Below are positions 6,959 through 17,544 of a DNA stretch of 20,709 nt, one piece after another; the stretch's first letter is position 1, and the number at the start of each line of letters is the position of its first letter. A program made the translations under genes and the position numbers. Where the stretch lies: the NCBI GenBank assembly GCA_039807445.1, contig JBDHRG010000053.1, forward strand, positions 1 to 20,709, written 5' to 3'. The stretch comes from JBDHRG01 sp039807445. GTDB lineage: Bacteria; Pseudomonadota; Gammaproteobacteria; Competibacterales; Competibacteraceae. The notes below the pieces were generated by a model. That model did no database searches and was not told where the DNA came from. It saw only the letters and a list, made by a program, of their open reading frames with translations.

Positions 6959-7756
6959 ATGGGCAAGATCATCGCGATAGCCAACCAGAAGGGCGGCGTC
7001 GGCAAGACCACCACCGCGGTCAACCTCGCCGCGTCGCTGGCCGCGGCCAAGGCGCGGCTGAAGGTGATCCTGGTCGACCTCGATGCGCAGGGAAACACCA
7101 CGGTCAGCTGCGGCATCGACAAACACGCCTCGCCGGCGACCATCACCGAGGTGCTGCTCGGCGAGGCGGCGGTCGGCACGGCGCTGGTGTACTCGGAGTC
7201 GGCCGGGCTGCAGGTGCTGCCGGCCAACGGCGACCTGACCGCCGCCGAGGTCGCGCTCGGCCGGCGCGAGCGCGGTGCCTGGCGGCTGCGCGAAGTGCTC
7301 GGGGCGGTGCGCGCCAACTTCGATTACGTGATCGTCGACTGCCCGCCCTCGCTGAGCATGTTGACGATCAACGCGCTGACCGCGGCCGACACCGTCCTGA
7401 TCCCGGTGCAGTGCGAGTACTTCGCGCTCGAGGGGCTGTCGGCGCTGCTGTCGACGATCGAGCAGGTACGCGCCAGCACCAACCCCGACCTCGCGGTCGA
7501 GGGGCTGCTGCGGACGATGTTCGATGCGCGCAACCGCCTGGCGAACGAAGTCTCGAACCAGCTGCTCGCGCACTTCCCGGGGCAGGTCTACGACACGATC
7601 ATCCCGCGCACCGTGCGTCTAGCCGAGGCGCCGAGCTACGGCCAGCCGATCCTGGTGTACGACCCGTCTTCGCGCGGCGCCGAGAGCTACCGCGAACTCG
7701 CCCGCGAAGTGCTGAAGCGCAACCGCAAGACCGCGGCGCGCGCGACGACGGCTTGA
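6959..7756 (+). CDS. parA: Chromosome-partitioning ATPase ParA (Soj)
   Basis: ParA is a Walker-type ATPase that binds the nucleoid and, together with ParB on parS sites, drives separation of chromosome origins. The deviant Walker A motif KGGVGKTT is at residues 11-18, the A' motif VDLDAQGN near 41, and the Walker B-like VIVDCPPS near 125. The 265-residue length and lack of an N-terminal HTH match chromosomal type Ia-short Soj proteins rather than plasmid ParA. Its position between rsmG and parB is the standard one near the origin of many proteobacterial chromosomes. parB follows after 11 bases. Confidence 0.97.
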   Translation: MGKIIAIANQKGGVGKTTTAVNLAASLAAAKARLKVILVDLDAQGNTTVSCGIDKHASPATITEVLLGEAAVGTALVYSESAGLQVLPANGDLTAAEVALGRRERGAWRLREVLGAVRANFDYVIVDCPPSLSMLTINALTAADTVLIPVQCEYFALEGLSALLSTIEQVRASTNPDLAVEGLLRTMFDARNRLANEVSNQLLAHFPGQVYDTIIPRTVRLAEAPSYGQPILVYDPSSRGAESYRELAREVLKRNRKTAARATTA

Positions 7757-7767
7757 GGACAGCGACG

Positions 7768-8652
7768 ATGGCAGTGAAGAAAGGCGGACTCGGCCGCGGG
7801 CTCGACGCGCTGCTCGGCGCCTCGCGCAGCGCCCCGGCGGCGGGGGCCGGCGAGCACGGGGCGGCGAAGCCCGACGGCGTGCTGCGCAAGCTCCCGGTCG
7901 AGCTGATCGAGCGCGGCCGCTACCAGCCGCGCACCGACATCCACGTCGAGGCGCTCGCCGAGCTGGCCGACTCGATCCGGGCGCAGGGCGTGGTGCAGCC
8001 GATCGTCGTGCGCGGGCTGGCCGGCGGGCGCTACGAGCTGGTCGCCGGCGAACGGCGCTGGCGTGCCGCGCAACTCGCCGGGCTGGCCGAGATCCCGGCG
8101 CTGGTGCGCGAGATCCCGGACCAGGCGGCGCTCGCGATCGCGCTGATCGAGAACATCCAGCGCGAAGAGCTGACGCCGCTCGAGGAGGCGGCGGCGCTCA
8201 GACGCCTGATCGAGGAGTTCGACCTGACGCACCAAGCCACTGCCGAGGCGGTCGGGCGCTCGCGCGTCGCGGTCACCAACCTGTTGCGCCTGCTCGAGCT
8301 CGCGCCCGAGGTGCAGAAGCTGGTGCAGGAGCGCCGCCTCGAGATGGGGCACGCGCGCGCGCTGCTGGCGCTGCCGGCCGGCTTGCAGCGCGAGGCGGCA
8401 CAGCAGGTCAGCCTCAAGGGCCTGACGGTGCGCGAGACCGAAGCGCTGGTGCGGCGGCTCGCCCCCGGCGCGCCGCCGGCGCCGCCGGCACCCGCCGCGA
8501 TCGACCCCGACATCCGCCGGCTGCAGGACGACCTGGCGGAGCGCCTCGGCGCCCGCGTGCAGCTGAGCCACGCCGGTGGCGGCAAGGGCCGCCTGGTGAT
8601 CCATTACAACAGTCTGGACGAGCTCGACGGCATCCTCGGACATTTGAAATAG
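7768..8652 (+). CDS. parB: Chromosome-partitioning protein ParB (Spo0J)
   Basis: ParB is a CTP-dependent DNA clamp that loads at parS sites and spreads, working with ParA in segregation. The 294-residue protein starts with the typical KKGGLGRGLDALLG. It continues with the CTP-binding motifs GERRWRA and ENIQREEL, a helix-turn-helix around QATAEAVGRSRVAVTNLLRL, and a C-terminal dimerisation domain after a proline-alanine linker. The start at 7768 lies 11 bases after parA; GAGG is about ten bases upstream. I saw no match to the consensus parS palindrome within this window, so its sites are probably elsewhere near the origin. Confidence 0.97.
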   Translation: MAVKKGGLGRGLDALLGASRSAPAAGAGEHGAAKPDGVLRKLPVELIERGRYQPRTDIHVEALAELADSIRAQGVVQPIVVRGLAGGRYELVAGERRWRAAQLAGLAEIPALVREIPDQAALAIALIENIQREELTPLEEAAALRRLIEEFDLTHQATAEAVGRSRVAVTNLLRLLELAPEVQKLVQERRLEMGHARALLALPAGLQREAAQQVSLKGLTVRETEALVRRLAPGAPPAPPAPAAIDPDIRRLQDDLAERLGARVQLSHAGGGKGRLVIHYNSLDELDGILGHLK

Positions 8653-8680
8653 TGTTTTTTGCATCGCAGCAAAGTCTTGA

Positions 8681-8709
8681 TTGACCGGCGTGGGGGGAAT
8701 TCCTATAAT
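8681..8709 (+). promoter_or_regulatory. Sigma70 promoter of the atp operon
   Basis: TTGACC (8681-8686) and a perfect TATAAT (8704-8709) are separated by exactly 17 bases. This is the strongest promoter visible in the window and fits a highly expressed operon. Predicted transcription starts near 8716, leaving a leader of about 115 bases. Confidence 0.85.
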
Positions 8710-8715
8710 CCGCGC

Positions 8716-8830
8716 CGCGTTGCGGGGCGCCCGGCCCGCTGCCACGATACGAAATCACCGCTCCGCATTTCGGTGTGCGGCAGCTAAGGATGTTCCGGCG
8801 GCGGGCTTCGAGCAAAAAAACGACACGAAC
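8716..8830 (+). other. 5' leader of the atp operon mRNA
   Basis: This untranslated stretch lies between the predicted transcription start and atpI. It contains a possible hairpin, CGAAAT (8750-8755) pairing with ATTTCG (8767-8772) around an 11-base loop. No riboswitch consensus is recognised. The 32-codon ORF starting at ATG 8790 is out of frame with atpI and looks accidental. Confidence 0.35.
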
Positions 8831-9217
8831 GTGGTCAAGGGCGCAAAGAAAGCGACGCAAGGGATTCTCGGCATTCAGCTGGTCGTGACGCTGGTGGCCG
8901 TGCTCGCCGCGCTGCTCGCCTCGGGGGCGAAGGCGGCGGGGTCGGCCGCAGTGGGAGGGGGGATCAGCCTCGTCGTCACGTCGTACTTCGCGTGGCAGGT
9001 GTTCCGGGCGGCGCCCGGGGCCTCGGCGCAGCGGGTGGCGCGGGCGCTGTTCATCGGTGAAGCCGTCAAGCTGGTGTTGACCGCGGCGCTGTTCGCGGCC
9101 GCCTTCATCTGGCTCGATGTCTCCCCCCTGCCCCTGCTCCTGACCTATGCGCTCACGCTGCTGGCGTACTGGATAGCCTTGCCTTTCACATTGGACGCTT
9201 TGGTGAAGACGCGATGA
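8831..9217 (+). CDS. atpI: ATP synthase subunit I
   Basis: AtpI is a small membrane protein thought to help assemble the c-ring of F1Fo ATP synthase. This copy has 128 residues, with a short basic N-terminus (VKGAKKATQG) and four hydrophobic segments, beginning with ILGIQLVVTLVAVLAALL, as in the family. The start is the GTG at 8831. The only earlier in-frame starts (8681, 8690) lie inside the promoter, so they cannot be on the message. No Shine-Dalgarno site is seen before the GTG, which suggests weak translation, as is common for atpI. Its stop overlaps the atpB start (ATGA), implying coupling. Confidence 0.8.
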   Translation: MVKGAKKATQGILGIQLVVTLVAVLAALLASGAKAAGSAAVGGGISLVVTSYFAWQVFRAAPGASAQRVARALFIGEAVKLVLTAALFAAAFIWLDVSPLPLLLTYALTLLAYWIALPFTLDALVKTR

Positions 9218-9987
9218 GTGCAGGTGCAGGTCCACAGACGGCTTCGGAATACATCATCCACCACCTGACCCCGCTGGCGGTCGGCGAGGGGTTCTGGACG
9301 CTCCACCTCGACACGATGTTGTGGTCGATCGGCCTGGGCGCGCTGTTCCTGTGGCTGTTCCACAAGGCGGCGGTCAGCGCGACCAGCGACGTGCCGGGTG
9401 GCTTGCAGAACTTCTGCGAGATCATGGTCGAGTTCGTCGACAGCCAGGTCAAGGACACCTTCCACGGTCACAACCCGGTGATCGCTCCGCTGGCGCTGAC
9501 GCTGTTCATCTGGATCTGGCTGTGGAACTTCATGGACCTGATCCCGGTCGACCTGATCCCGGCGATCGCCGCGGCGCTCGGCATCCCCTACATGCGCGTG
9601 GTGCCGTCGACCGACCTGAACTCGACCTTCGGCCTGTCGATCAGCGTGTTCTTCCTGCTGTACTACTACGGCTTCAAGGTCAAGGGCGGCAAGGGCATGG
9701 CGCACGAGATCCTCGGCCATCCGTTCGGCGTCAAGGCCGCGCCGGCCAACCTGCTGCTGCGCATCGTCGAAGACCTGGCCAAGCCGATCTCGCTGGCGCT
9801 GCGTCTGTTCGGCAACCTCTACGCCGGCGAGCTGATCTTCATCCTGATCGCGCTGCTGCCGTGGTGGGTCCAGCCGCTGCTGGGCTGGCCGTGGGCGGTG
9901 TTCCACATCCTGGTGATCACGCTGCAGGCGTTCATCTTCATGGTCCTGACCATCGTCTACCTGTCGATGGCACACGAAGACCACTGA
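9214..9987 (+). CDS. atpB: ATP synthase Fo subunit a
   Basis: Subunit a forms the two proton half-channels beside the c-ring in the inner membrane. The 257-residue protein has five or six hydrophobic segments. The LALRLFGNLYAGE motif carries the essential arginine that faces the c-ring carboxylate (Arg210 in E. coli). The N-terminus TASEYIIHHLTPL matches gammaproteobacterial AtpB. The start overlaps the atpI stop by four bases. An 88-base gap to atpE follows. Confidence 0.98.
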   Translation: MSAGAGPQTASEYIIHHLTPLAVGEGFWTLHLDTMLWSIGLGALFLWLFHKAAVSATSDVPGGLQNFCEIMVEFVDSQVKDTFHGHNPVIAPLALTLFIWIWLWNFMDLIPVDLIPAIAAALGIPYMRVVPSTDLNSTFGLSISVFFLLYYYGFKVKGGKGMAHEILGHPFGVKAAPANLLLRIVEDLAKPISLALRLFGNLYAGELIFILIALLPWWVQPLLGWPWAVFHILVITLQAFIFMVLTIVYLSMAHEDH

Positions 9988-10075
9988 AAGTCTCCGCACG
10001 GCCCCGAAGTCCGTTCGTAGAGTGTCTCGTTTCGTCGTTCAACCCCAACCTCGTAGATCCTTTGGAGGCTCCATC

Positions 10076-10351
10076 ATGGAAAAGCTGGCTCTGATCGCTG
10101 ACGTCCAGGGTATGACCGTTATCGCCGTGGCCCTGATCCTGGGTCTGGGTGCGCTGGGCACCGCCATCGGCTTCGCGCTGCTCGGCGGCAAGTTCCTCGA
10201 AGGCGCCGCGCGTCAGCCGGAGATGATCCCGACGCTGCAGGTCAAGATGTTCATCGTCGCCGGTCTGCTCGACGCCGTGACCATGATCGGCGTCGGTATC
10301 GCCCTGTTCTTCACCTTCGCGAACCCCTTCCTCGGCCCGATCCAGGGCTGA
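10076..10351 (+). CDS. atpE: ATP synthase Fo subunit c
   Basis: Subunit c makes the rotating proteolipid ring. The 91-residue hairpin has two hydrophobic helices around the polar loop GGKFLEGAARQPE. The proton-carrying carboxylate is Asp66 in VAGLLDAVTM. The Gln and Glu-Thr residues that mark Na+-binding c subunits are absent, so the enzyme should be proton-driven. The ATG at 10076 follows a strong TTTGGAGG site, suited to the high copy number of this subunit. An in-frame ATG at 10022 would add 18 non-family residues and was rejected. Confidence 0.97.
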   Translation: MEKLALIADVQGMTVIAVALILGLGALGTAIGFALLGGKFLEGAARQPEMIPTLQVKMFIVAGLLDAVTMIGVGIALFFTFANPFLGPIQG

Positions 10352-10403
10352 TGCGGCGTCCTCGCCCGGACTTCAACCGCAGACCTGAACAAGGGGGTTA
10401 GAC

Positions 10404-10874
10404 GTGAATATCAATGCCACGCTGATCGGGCAGATGATCACGTTCGCCCTTCTGGTGGTTTTCACGATGAAGTTTGTATGGCCTCCGATCATGAAGGCCA
10501 TGCAGGATCGCCAGAAGCGCATCGCCGAAGGCCTGGCGGCTTCGGAACGCGGTGTCCACGAGCAGGAGCTGGCTCGCGCCCGCTCCGCCGAGATGCTGCG
10601 CGAAGCCAAGCAGCAGGCGGCCGACATCATCGCGCAGGCGCAGAAGCGCGCTGCCGAGCTCGTCGAACAGTCCAAGCTCGATGCCCGCGCGGAGGGCGAG
10701 CGCCAGTTGAGCGCGGCCAAGGCCGAACTCGAGCTGGAGCTCAACCGTGCCCGCCAGCAGTTGCGCGGCCAGGTCGTGGACATCGCCGTGGCCGGCGCCG
10801 CACGCGTGCTGAAGCGCGAGCTCGACGCCACGGCGCACGCCAGGCTGCTCGACGACCTGGTTTCGCAGCTCTGA
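10404..10874 (+). CDS. atpF: ATP synthase Fo subunit b
   Basis: Subunit b is the peripheral stator stalk joining subunit a to F1. The 156-residue protein has the same length as E. coli AtpF. It has one N-terminal membrane helix (about residues 5-25, with FALLVVFTMKFVWPPI) followed by a long charged, alanine-rich helix suited to the dimeric right-handed coiled coil. The GTG start at 10404 is preceded by AAGGGGG at good spacing. It lies 52 bases after atpE and 19 before atpH. Confidence 0.97.
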   Translation: MNINATLIGQMITFALLVVFTMKFVWPPIMKAMQDRQKRIAEGLAASERGVHEQELARARSAEMLREAKQQAADIIAQAQKRAAELVEQSKLDARAEGERQLSAAKAELELELNRARQQLRGQVVDIAVAGAARVLKRELDATAHARLLDDLVSQL

Positions 10875-10893
10875 GACACGGACGGACCGACCC

Positions 10894-11448
10894 ATGGCCG
10901 AAATGACAACTGTCGCCCGCCCCTACGCCCGTGCCGCGTTCGAATACGCCCAGGCCGAGCAGGGTGGCTTGAAGACGTGGTCCGAACTGCTCGCGGCGGC
11001 GTCCAATGTCGCCGCCGACGCCTCGGTGCAGGCGCTGATCGGCAGCCCGAGCCTGTCGGCCGCAGACAAGGCGGCGCTGGTGCTCGAGGTTTCCGGCGAG
11101 GCCGCCGCCCGGGCGGCCGGTGCCGAGAACTTCGGCAACTTCGTCCGGCTGCTGGCGGAAAACAACCGCCTGGCGGCGCTGTCGGAGATCGCCGCGCTGT
11201 TCGAGGCGCTCAAGGCCGAGGCCGAGCGGACGCTCCACGCCGAAGTGATCTCGGCCTTCGAGGTCACCGAACCCCAGCGCGAGAAGCTTGCCGCGGCGCT
11301 GAAGCAGCGCTTCGACCGCGACGTCGTGCTCGAGTGTCGCGTGGACGAGTCGCTGATCGGTGGCGCGATCATCCGGGCCGGGGACGTGGTCATCGACGGT
11401 TCAGCTCGGGGCGGGCTGGCCGAATTGGCCACCGCCCTGCGCCAGTAA
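10894..11448 (+). CDS. atpH: ATP synthase F1 subunit delta
   Basis: Delta caps the F1 head and binds the b-subunit stalk. The 184-residue protein opens with TVARPYARAAFEYA, the conserved start of the family, and ends in a region (GGAIIRAGDVVIDGSARGGLAEL) matching the conserved C-terminal signature of AtpH. Length is typical. It fits between atpF (19 bases) and atpA (15 bases). Confidence 0.97.
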   Translation: MAEMTTVARPYARAAFEYAQAEQGGLKTWSELLAAASNVAADASVQALIGSPSLSAADKAALVLEVSGEAAARAAGAENFGNFVRLLAENNRLAALSEIAALFEALKAEAERTLHAEVISAFEVTEPQREKLAAALKQRFDRDVVLECRVDESLIGGAIIRAGDVVIDGSARGGLAELATALRQ

Positions 11449-11463
11449 GGGGAACAAAGGTTT

Positions 11464-13005
<1,542 letters not shown>

Positions 13006-13017
13006 GCGGGTGCAAGC

Positions 13018-13884
13018 ATGGCTGGCGGCAAAGAGATTCGCACCAAGATCAAGAGTATCAAGAATACTCAGAAGATTACGCGTGCCATGCAGATGGTGGC
13101 GGCGAGCAAGATGCGCAAGGCGCAGGACCGCATGCTGGCGGCCCGGCCTTACGCTGAGAAGATCCGCACCGTGATCTCCCACCTGGCCCATGCCTACACC
13201 GAGTACCGCCCGCCGTTGCTGGCCGAGCGAGCCGAGGTCAAGCGCGTCGGCTACATCGTGATCTCGACCGACCGCGGCCTCTGCGGCGGCCTGAACACCA
13301 ACCTGTTCAAGGCGACGCTGCAGTCGATGCGCGAATGGCAGGCGCAGGGCGTCGAAGCCGACGTGGCCACCATCGGCACCAAGGCTTCGACCTTCTTCCG
13401 CCGCGTCCAGTGCAGCCTGGTCGCCCAGGCGGGACACCTGGGCGACACCCCGCACTTCGAGGACGTGATCGGGCCGGTGCGGGTGATGCTCGACCTGTTC
13501 GCCGAGGGCAAGGTCGACCGCGTCTACCTGGTGCACAGCGTCTTCGTCAACACGATGACGCAGCAGCCCCGAGTCGAGCTGCTGGCGCCGATCACCGCCC
13601 GGGTCGAAAAGGTCGACGCCCCGCACCGCTGGGATTACCTGTACGAACCCGACGCCACGACGCTGCTCGACGAACTGCTGGTGCGTTACGTCGAGTCGCT
13701 GGTGTTCCAGGGCCTGACCGAGAACGTGGCCTGCGAGATGTCGGCGCGCATGATCGCGATGAAGGCCGCGACCGACAATGCCGGCAACCTGATCCGTGAG
13801 CTGCAGCTGGTCTACAACAAGGCCCGCCAGGCGGCGATCACGCAGGAGCTGTCGGAAATCGTGGCGGGTGCCGCGGCGGTTTGA
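13018..13884 (+). CDS. atpG: ATP synthase F1 subunit gamma
   Basis: Gamma is the central rotor shaft connecting the c-ring to the alpha/beta head. The 288-residue protein has the conserved N-terminal helix EIRTKIKSIKNTQKIT followed by AMQMVAASKMRKAQ, and the C-terminal signature around ATDNAGNLIRELQLVYNKAR. Length matches gammaproteobacterial AtpG (287 in E. coli). The atpD start lies 29 bases after its stop. Confidence 0.98.
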   Translation: MAGGKEIRTKIKSIKNTQKITRAMQMVAASKMRKAQDRMLAARPYAEKIRTVISHLAHAYTEYRPPLLAERAEVKRVGYIVISTDRGLCGGLNTNLFKATLQSMREWQAQGVEADVATIGTKASTFFRRVQCSLVAQAGHLGDTPHFEDVIGPVRVMLDLFAEGKVDRVYLVHSVFVNTMTQQPRVELLAPITARVEKVDAPHRWDYLYEPDATTLLDELLVRYVESLVFQGLTENVACEMSARMIAMKAATDNAGNLIRELQLVYNKARQAAITQELSEIVAGAAAV

Positions 13885-13913
13885 GTCAATTGCAGTTCCA
13901 AGGGGAACCCTTC

Positions 13914-15287
<1,374 letters not shown>

Positions 15288-15298
15288 TGGCGTCCGGG

Positions 15299-15325
15299 CC
15301 CGGCCGCGGCGTCGCGGCGGCCGGG
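15299..15325 (+). other. Intercistronic hairpin between atpD and atpC
   Basis: CCCGGCCGC (15299-15307) pairs perfectly with GCGGCCGGG (15317-15325) around a nine-base loop. There is no T-tract, so it is more likely an mRNA-stability or partial-attenuation element than a full terminator. It could help set the lower dose of epsilon relative to beta. Confidence 0.45.
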
Positions 15326-15359
15326 ATGCCCGCCCCCCTTCGATGAGGACCAAGACGTC

Positions 15360-15782
15360 ATGGCGATGACCCTTCATGTCGACATCGTCAGTGCCGAGAA
15401 GAAGATCTACTCCGGCACCGCCGAGATGGTGGTCGCGAGCGCCGAGCACGGCGAGCTCGGTATCCTGCCGCGCCACAACCAGATGCTGGCCCGTCTGAAG
15501 CCGGGCCAGGTGCGCGTCAAGCTGCAGTTCGGCGAAGAACAGGTGTTCTACGTCTCCGGCGGCATGCTCGAAGTGCAGCCGCACGTCGTCACCGTGCTGG
15601 CCGATACCGCCGAGCGCGCTGCCGACCTCGACGAGGCCAAGGCGCAAGACGCCAAGCGCCGCGCCGAGGAGGCCCTGGCGAGCCGCACCGACGCGCTCAG
15701 CTACGCCAAGGCCCAGGCCGAACTGGCCGAGTCGATCGCCCAGCTGGCCGCGATCGAGAAGCTGCGCAGGCTGAAGAAGTGA
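15360..15782 (+). CDS. atpC: ATP synthase F1 subunit epsilon
   Basis: Epsilon sits on the rotor and inhibits ATP hydrolysis when its C-terminal helices extend. The 140-residue protein has the N-terminal beta-sandwich (LHVDIVSAEKKIYSGTAEMV, then GELGILPRHNQMLA) and a C-terminal alanine/glutamate-rich helical hairpin ending in LRRLKK. GAGGA about ten bases before the ATG supports 15360; an in-frame ATG at 15366 is the alternative. It is the last atp gene. Confidence 0.97.
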   Translation: MAMTLHVDIVSAEKKIYSGTAEMVVASAEHGELGILPRHNQMLARLKPGQVRVKLQFGEEQVFYVSGGMLEVQPHVVTVLADTAERAADLDEAKAQDAKRRAEEALASRTDALSYAKAQAELAESIAQLAAIEKLRRLKK

Positions 15783-15861
15783 GGGCGCGATAGCGCCCGG
15801 TGAGGGTGGTGTGAGGGGAAGGCGATTCGTCCGCCGCACACCGCGCCTCACTCAATTTTTT
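15783..15861 (+). terminator. Hairpins at the end of the atp operon, probable terminator
   Basis: Immediately after the atpC stop, GGGCGC (15783-15788) and GCGCCC (15793-15798) form a tight GATA-loop hairpin. Further on, GTGAGG (15811-15816) can pair with CCTCAC (15846-15851), with a GGCG/CGCC stem inside, and is followed closely by six T residues (15856-15861). The second is the better intrinsic terminator candidate because of its T-tract, although the outer stem is short. Confidence 0.45.
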
Positions 15862-15862
15862 C

Positions 15863-15934
15863 GTGAGGGGTGAGGAGTGAGGTGTGAGGGGGAGATTCTT
15901 TACTTCTCCTCACCCCTCACCCTTCACCCCTCAC
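15863..15934 (+). repeat. Inverted arrays of a 7-base repeat (TGAGGNG / CNCCTCA)
   Basis: The left arm (15863-15889) holds tandem copies of a TGAGGNG unit, and the right arm (15908-15934) holds its complement as CTCACCC-type units. The arms can pair over 27 positions with three mismatches around an 18-base loop. The array lies between atpC and glmU. It could act as a transcript-end structure or be a dispersed intergenic repeat of this genome. The strand with runs of G is unusually G-rich. Confidence 0.75.
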
Positions 15935-15953
15935 TCGTTTGGAGACTGCTCCG

Positions 15954-17393
15954 ATGTCCCTCTCCGTCGTGATCCTCGCTGCCGGCAAGGGCAAGCGCAT
16001 GGTCTCGGACCTGCCCAAGGTGCTGCACCCGGTCGGCGGCCGGCCGATGCTCGGCCACGCGATCGGCGTCGCGCGCGCGCTCGGCGCGCGTGCGTGCCAC
16101 GTGGTCTACGGCCACGGCGGCGAGCACGTGCGCGAGGCGTTCGCCGCGGAAACCGATCTCGGCTGGGCGCTGCAGGCCGAGCAGCTCGGCACCGGCCACG
16201 CGGTCGCGCGGGCGCTGCCGGCGGTGGCCGACGACGACGTGGTGCTGGTGCTGTACGGCGACGTGCCGCTGGTGCGCCCCGAGACGCTGGTGCCGCTGAT
16301 CGAGCGCGCGCGCATCGGGGCGCTGGCGCTGCTGAGCGTCGAACTGCCCGACCCGACCGGCTACGGCCGCATCGTCCGCGACGCCCAGGGGCGCGTGCGC
16401 GAGATCGTCGAAGAGAAGGACGCCAGCGCCGAGATCCGCGCGATCCGCGAAGGCAACACCGGCATCCTCGCCGTGCGGGCCGCGGCGCTGAAAACCTGGG
16501 TGGCGCGGCTCGGCAACGACAACGCCCAGGGCGAGTACTACCTGACCGACGTGATCGCGATGGCGGTCGAGGACGGCGTCGCGGTCGAGCCCTTCACCTG
16601 CGCCGACCCGCTCGAGGTCGCCGGCGCCAACGACCGCCGTCAGCTGGCCGAGCTCGAGCGTGCCTACCAGCGCCGCGAAGCCGAGCGGCTGATGCTGAAC
16701 GGCGCGACACTCGCCGACCCGGCGCGCATCGACGTGCGCGGCGCGGTCAGCACCGGCCGCGATTGCTGGATCGACGTCGGCGTGGTGTTCGAGGGCACGG
16801 TCGAGCTCGGCGACCGCGTGCGCATCGGCGCGCACTGCGTGATCCGCGATGCGGTGATCGGCGACGACACCGAGATCCTGCCGTTCACGCTGGTCGAGGC
16901 GGCCGAGCTCGGGCCACGCGCGCAGGTCGGCCCCTATGCGCGGCTGCGTCCGGGCACCGTGCTGGCCGAGGACGCCAAGGTCGGCAACTTCGTCGAACTC
17001 AAGCAGGCCCGCGTCGGCCGCGGCTCCAAGATCAACCACCTGAGCTACGTCGGCGACGCCGAGCTGGGCGCGGACGTCAACGTCGGCGCCGGCACCATCA
17101 CCTGCAACTACGACGGCGCCAACAAGCACAAGACCGTGATCGGCGACGGCGCCTTCATCGGTTCGAACAGCGCGCTGGTGGCGCCGGTCGCCATCGGCGC
17201 CGGCGCCACCGTCGGTGCCGGCTCGACCATCGCCAAGGACGTGCCCGCCGACAGCCTGGGGCTGACGCGCGCGCCGCAGAAGACCATCACGGACTGGCAG
17301 CGGCCGAAGAAGCAGCCGAAGCCAGCCGTCCCGCTGAAGGGCGGGGCTTGCGGGGAAACCGACGAGCCCGAGGTTGACCAGGCAAAGCGCTAG
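15954..17393 (+). CDS. glmU: Bifunctional UDP-N-acetylglucosamine pyrophosphorylase / glucosamine-1-phosphate N-acetyltransferase GlmU
   Basis: GlmU makes UDP-GlcNAc for peptidoglycan and lipopolysaccharide. Its C-terminal domain acetylates glucosamine-1-phosphate and its N-terminal domain adds UMP. The N-terminal motif LAAGKGKRMVSDLPKVLH is at residues 8-25 and LYGDVPLVRPETL near 99. The C-terminal half is a left-handed beta-helix of hexapeptide repeats with the catalytic histidine in KINHLSYVGDA. At 479 residues it is about 20 longer than usual. After WQRPKKQPKP, a tail rich in G, E and K (to the stop at 17393) has no counterpart that I recognise, and a gene remnant follows directly. The ATG at 15954 has GGAG ten bases upstream; a TTG at 15939 is a less likely start. 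glmS, a frequent neighbour, is not present. Confidence 0.97.
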   Translation: MSLSVVILAAGKGKRMVSDLPKVLHPVGGRPMLGHAIGVARALGARACHVVYGHGGEHVREAFAAETDLGWALQAEQLGTGHAVARALPAVADDDVVLVLYGDVPLVRPETLVPLIERARIGALALLSVELPDPTGYGRIVRDAQGRVREIVEEKDASAEIRAIREGNTGILAVRAAALKTWVARLGNDNAQGEYYLTDVIAMAVEDGVAVEPFTCADPLEVAGANDRRQLAELERAYQRREAERLMLNGATLADPARIDVRGAVSTGRDCWIDVGVVFEGTVELGDRVRIGAHCVIRDAVIGDDTEILPFTLVEAAELGPRAQVGPYARLRPGTVLAEDAKVGNFVELKQARVGRGSKINHLSYVGDAELGADVNVGAGTITCNYDGANKHKTVIGDGAFIGSNSALVAPVAIGAGATVGAGSTIAKDVPADSLGLTRAPQKTITDWQRPKKQPKPAVPLKGGACGETDEPEVDQAKR

Positions 17394-17394
17394 C

Positions 17395-17544
17395 CGGTCC
17401 GCTGGATCAGCCGGCTTCGGGGTCTGCACGAGCGGCCCGCCGGCGATGATCCGCGTCGCGAAGGACACCTTCGCCGCGCAGGGTCTGCCCGAAGACCCGC
17501 GGTTCTTCGACGCCTTCGACTTCGCGCACGGGACGGCGCCGTAA
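17395..17544 (+). pseudogene. Remnant of a flavin/ferredoxin reductase-like gene (C-terminal end)
   Basis: An open frame just after glmU ends with CTSGPPAMIRVAKDTFAAQG, then LPEDPRFFDAFDFA and a TAA at 17544. This pattern (C-x-G-P-P-A-M-I, then G-L-P-E, then F-F-D-A-F) matches the C-terminus of NAD(P)H-dependent ferredoxin/flavin reductases, where the CGPPAM loop binds nicotinamide. Only about the last 40 residues are present. The catalytic and flavin-binding parts are missing, and the first ATG (17446) would give just 32 residues. It looks like a deletion remnant; the family call rests on one short stretch. Confidence 0.45.

Noticed and set aside
6302..8652. parS site near parAB
   Set aside because: I searched by eye for the TGTTTCACGTGAAACA palindrome and close variants and found none in the window.
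8681..8830. N-terminal extension of AtpI from a TTG at 8681
   Set aside because: The TTG is the -35 box of the atp promoter, and the added 50 residues do not resemble AtpI.
8790..8888. Small ORF from ATG 8790 in the atp leader
   Set aside because: It runs out of frame into atpI, has no properly spaced ribosome-binding site, and its arginine/lysine-rich translation looks accidental.
13881..13913. AtpD start at TTG 13881
   Set aside because: The added residues are not in the family, and a clear AAGGGG site points to ATG 13914.
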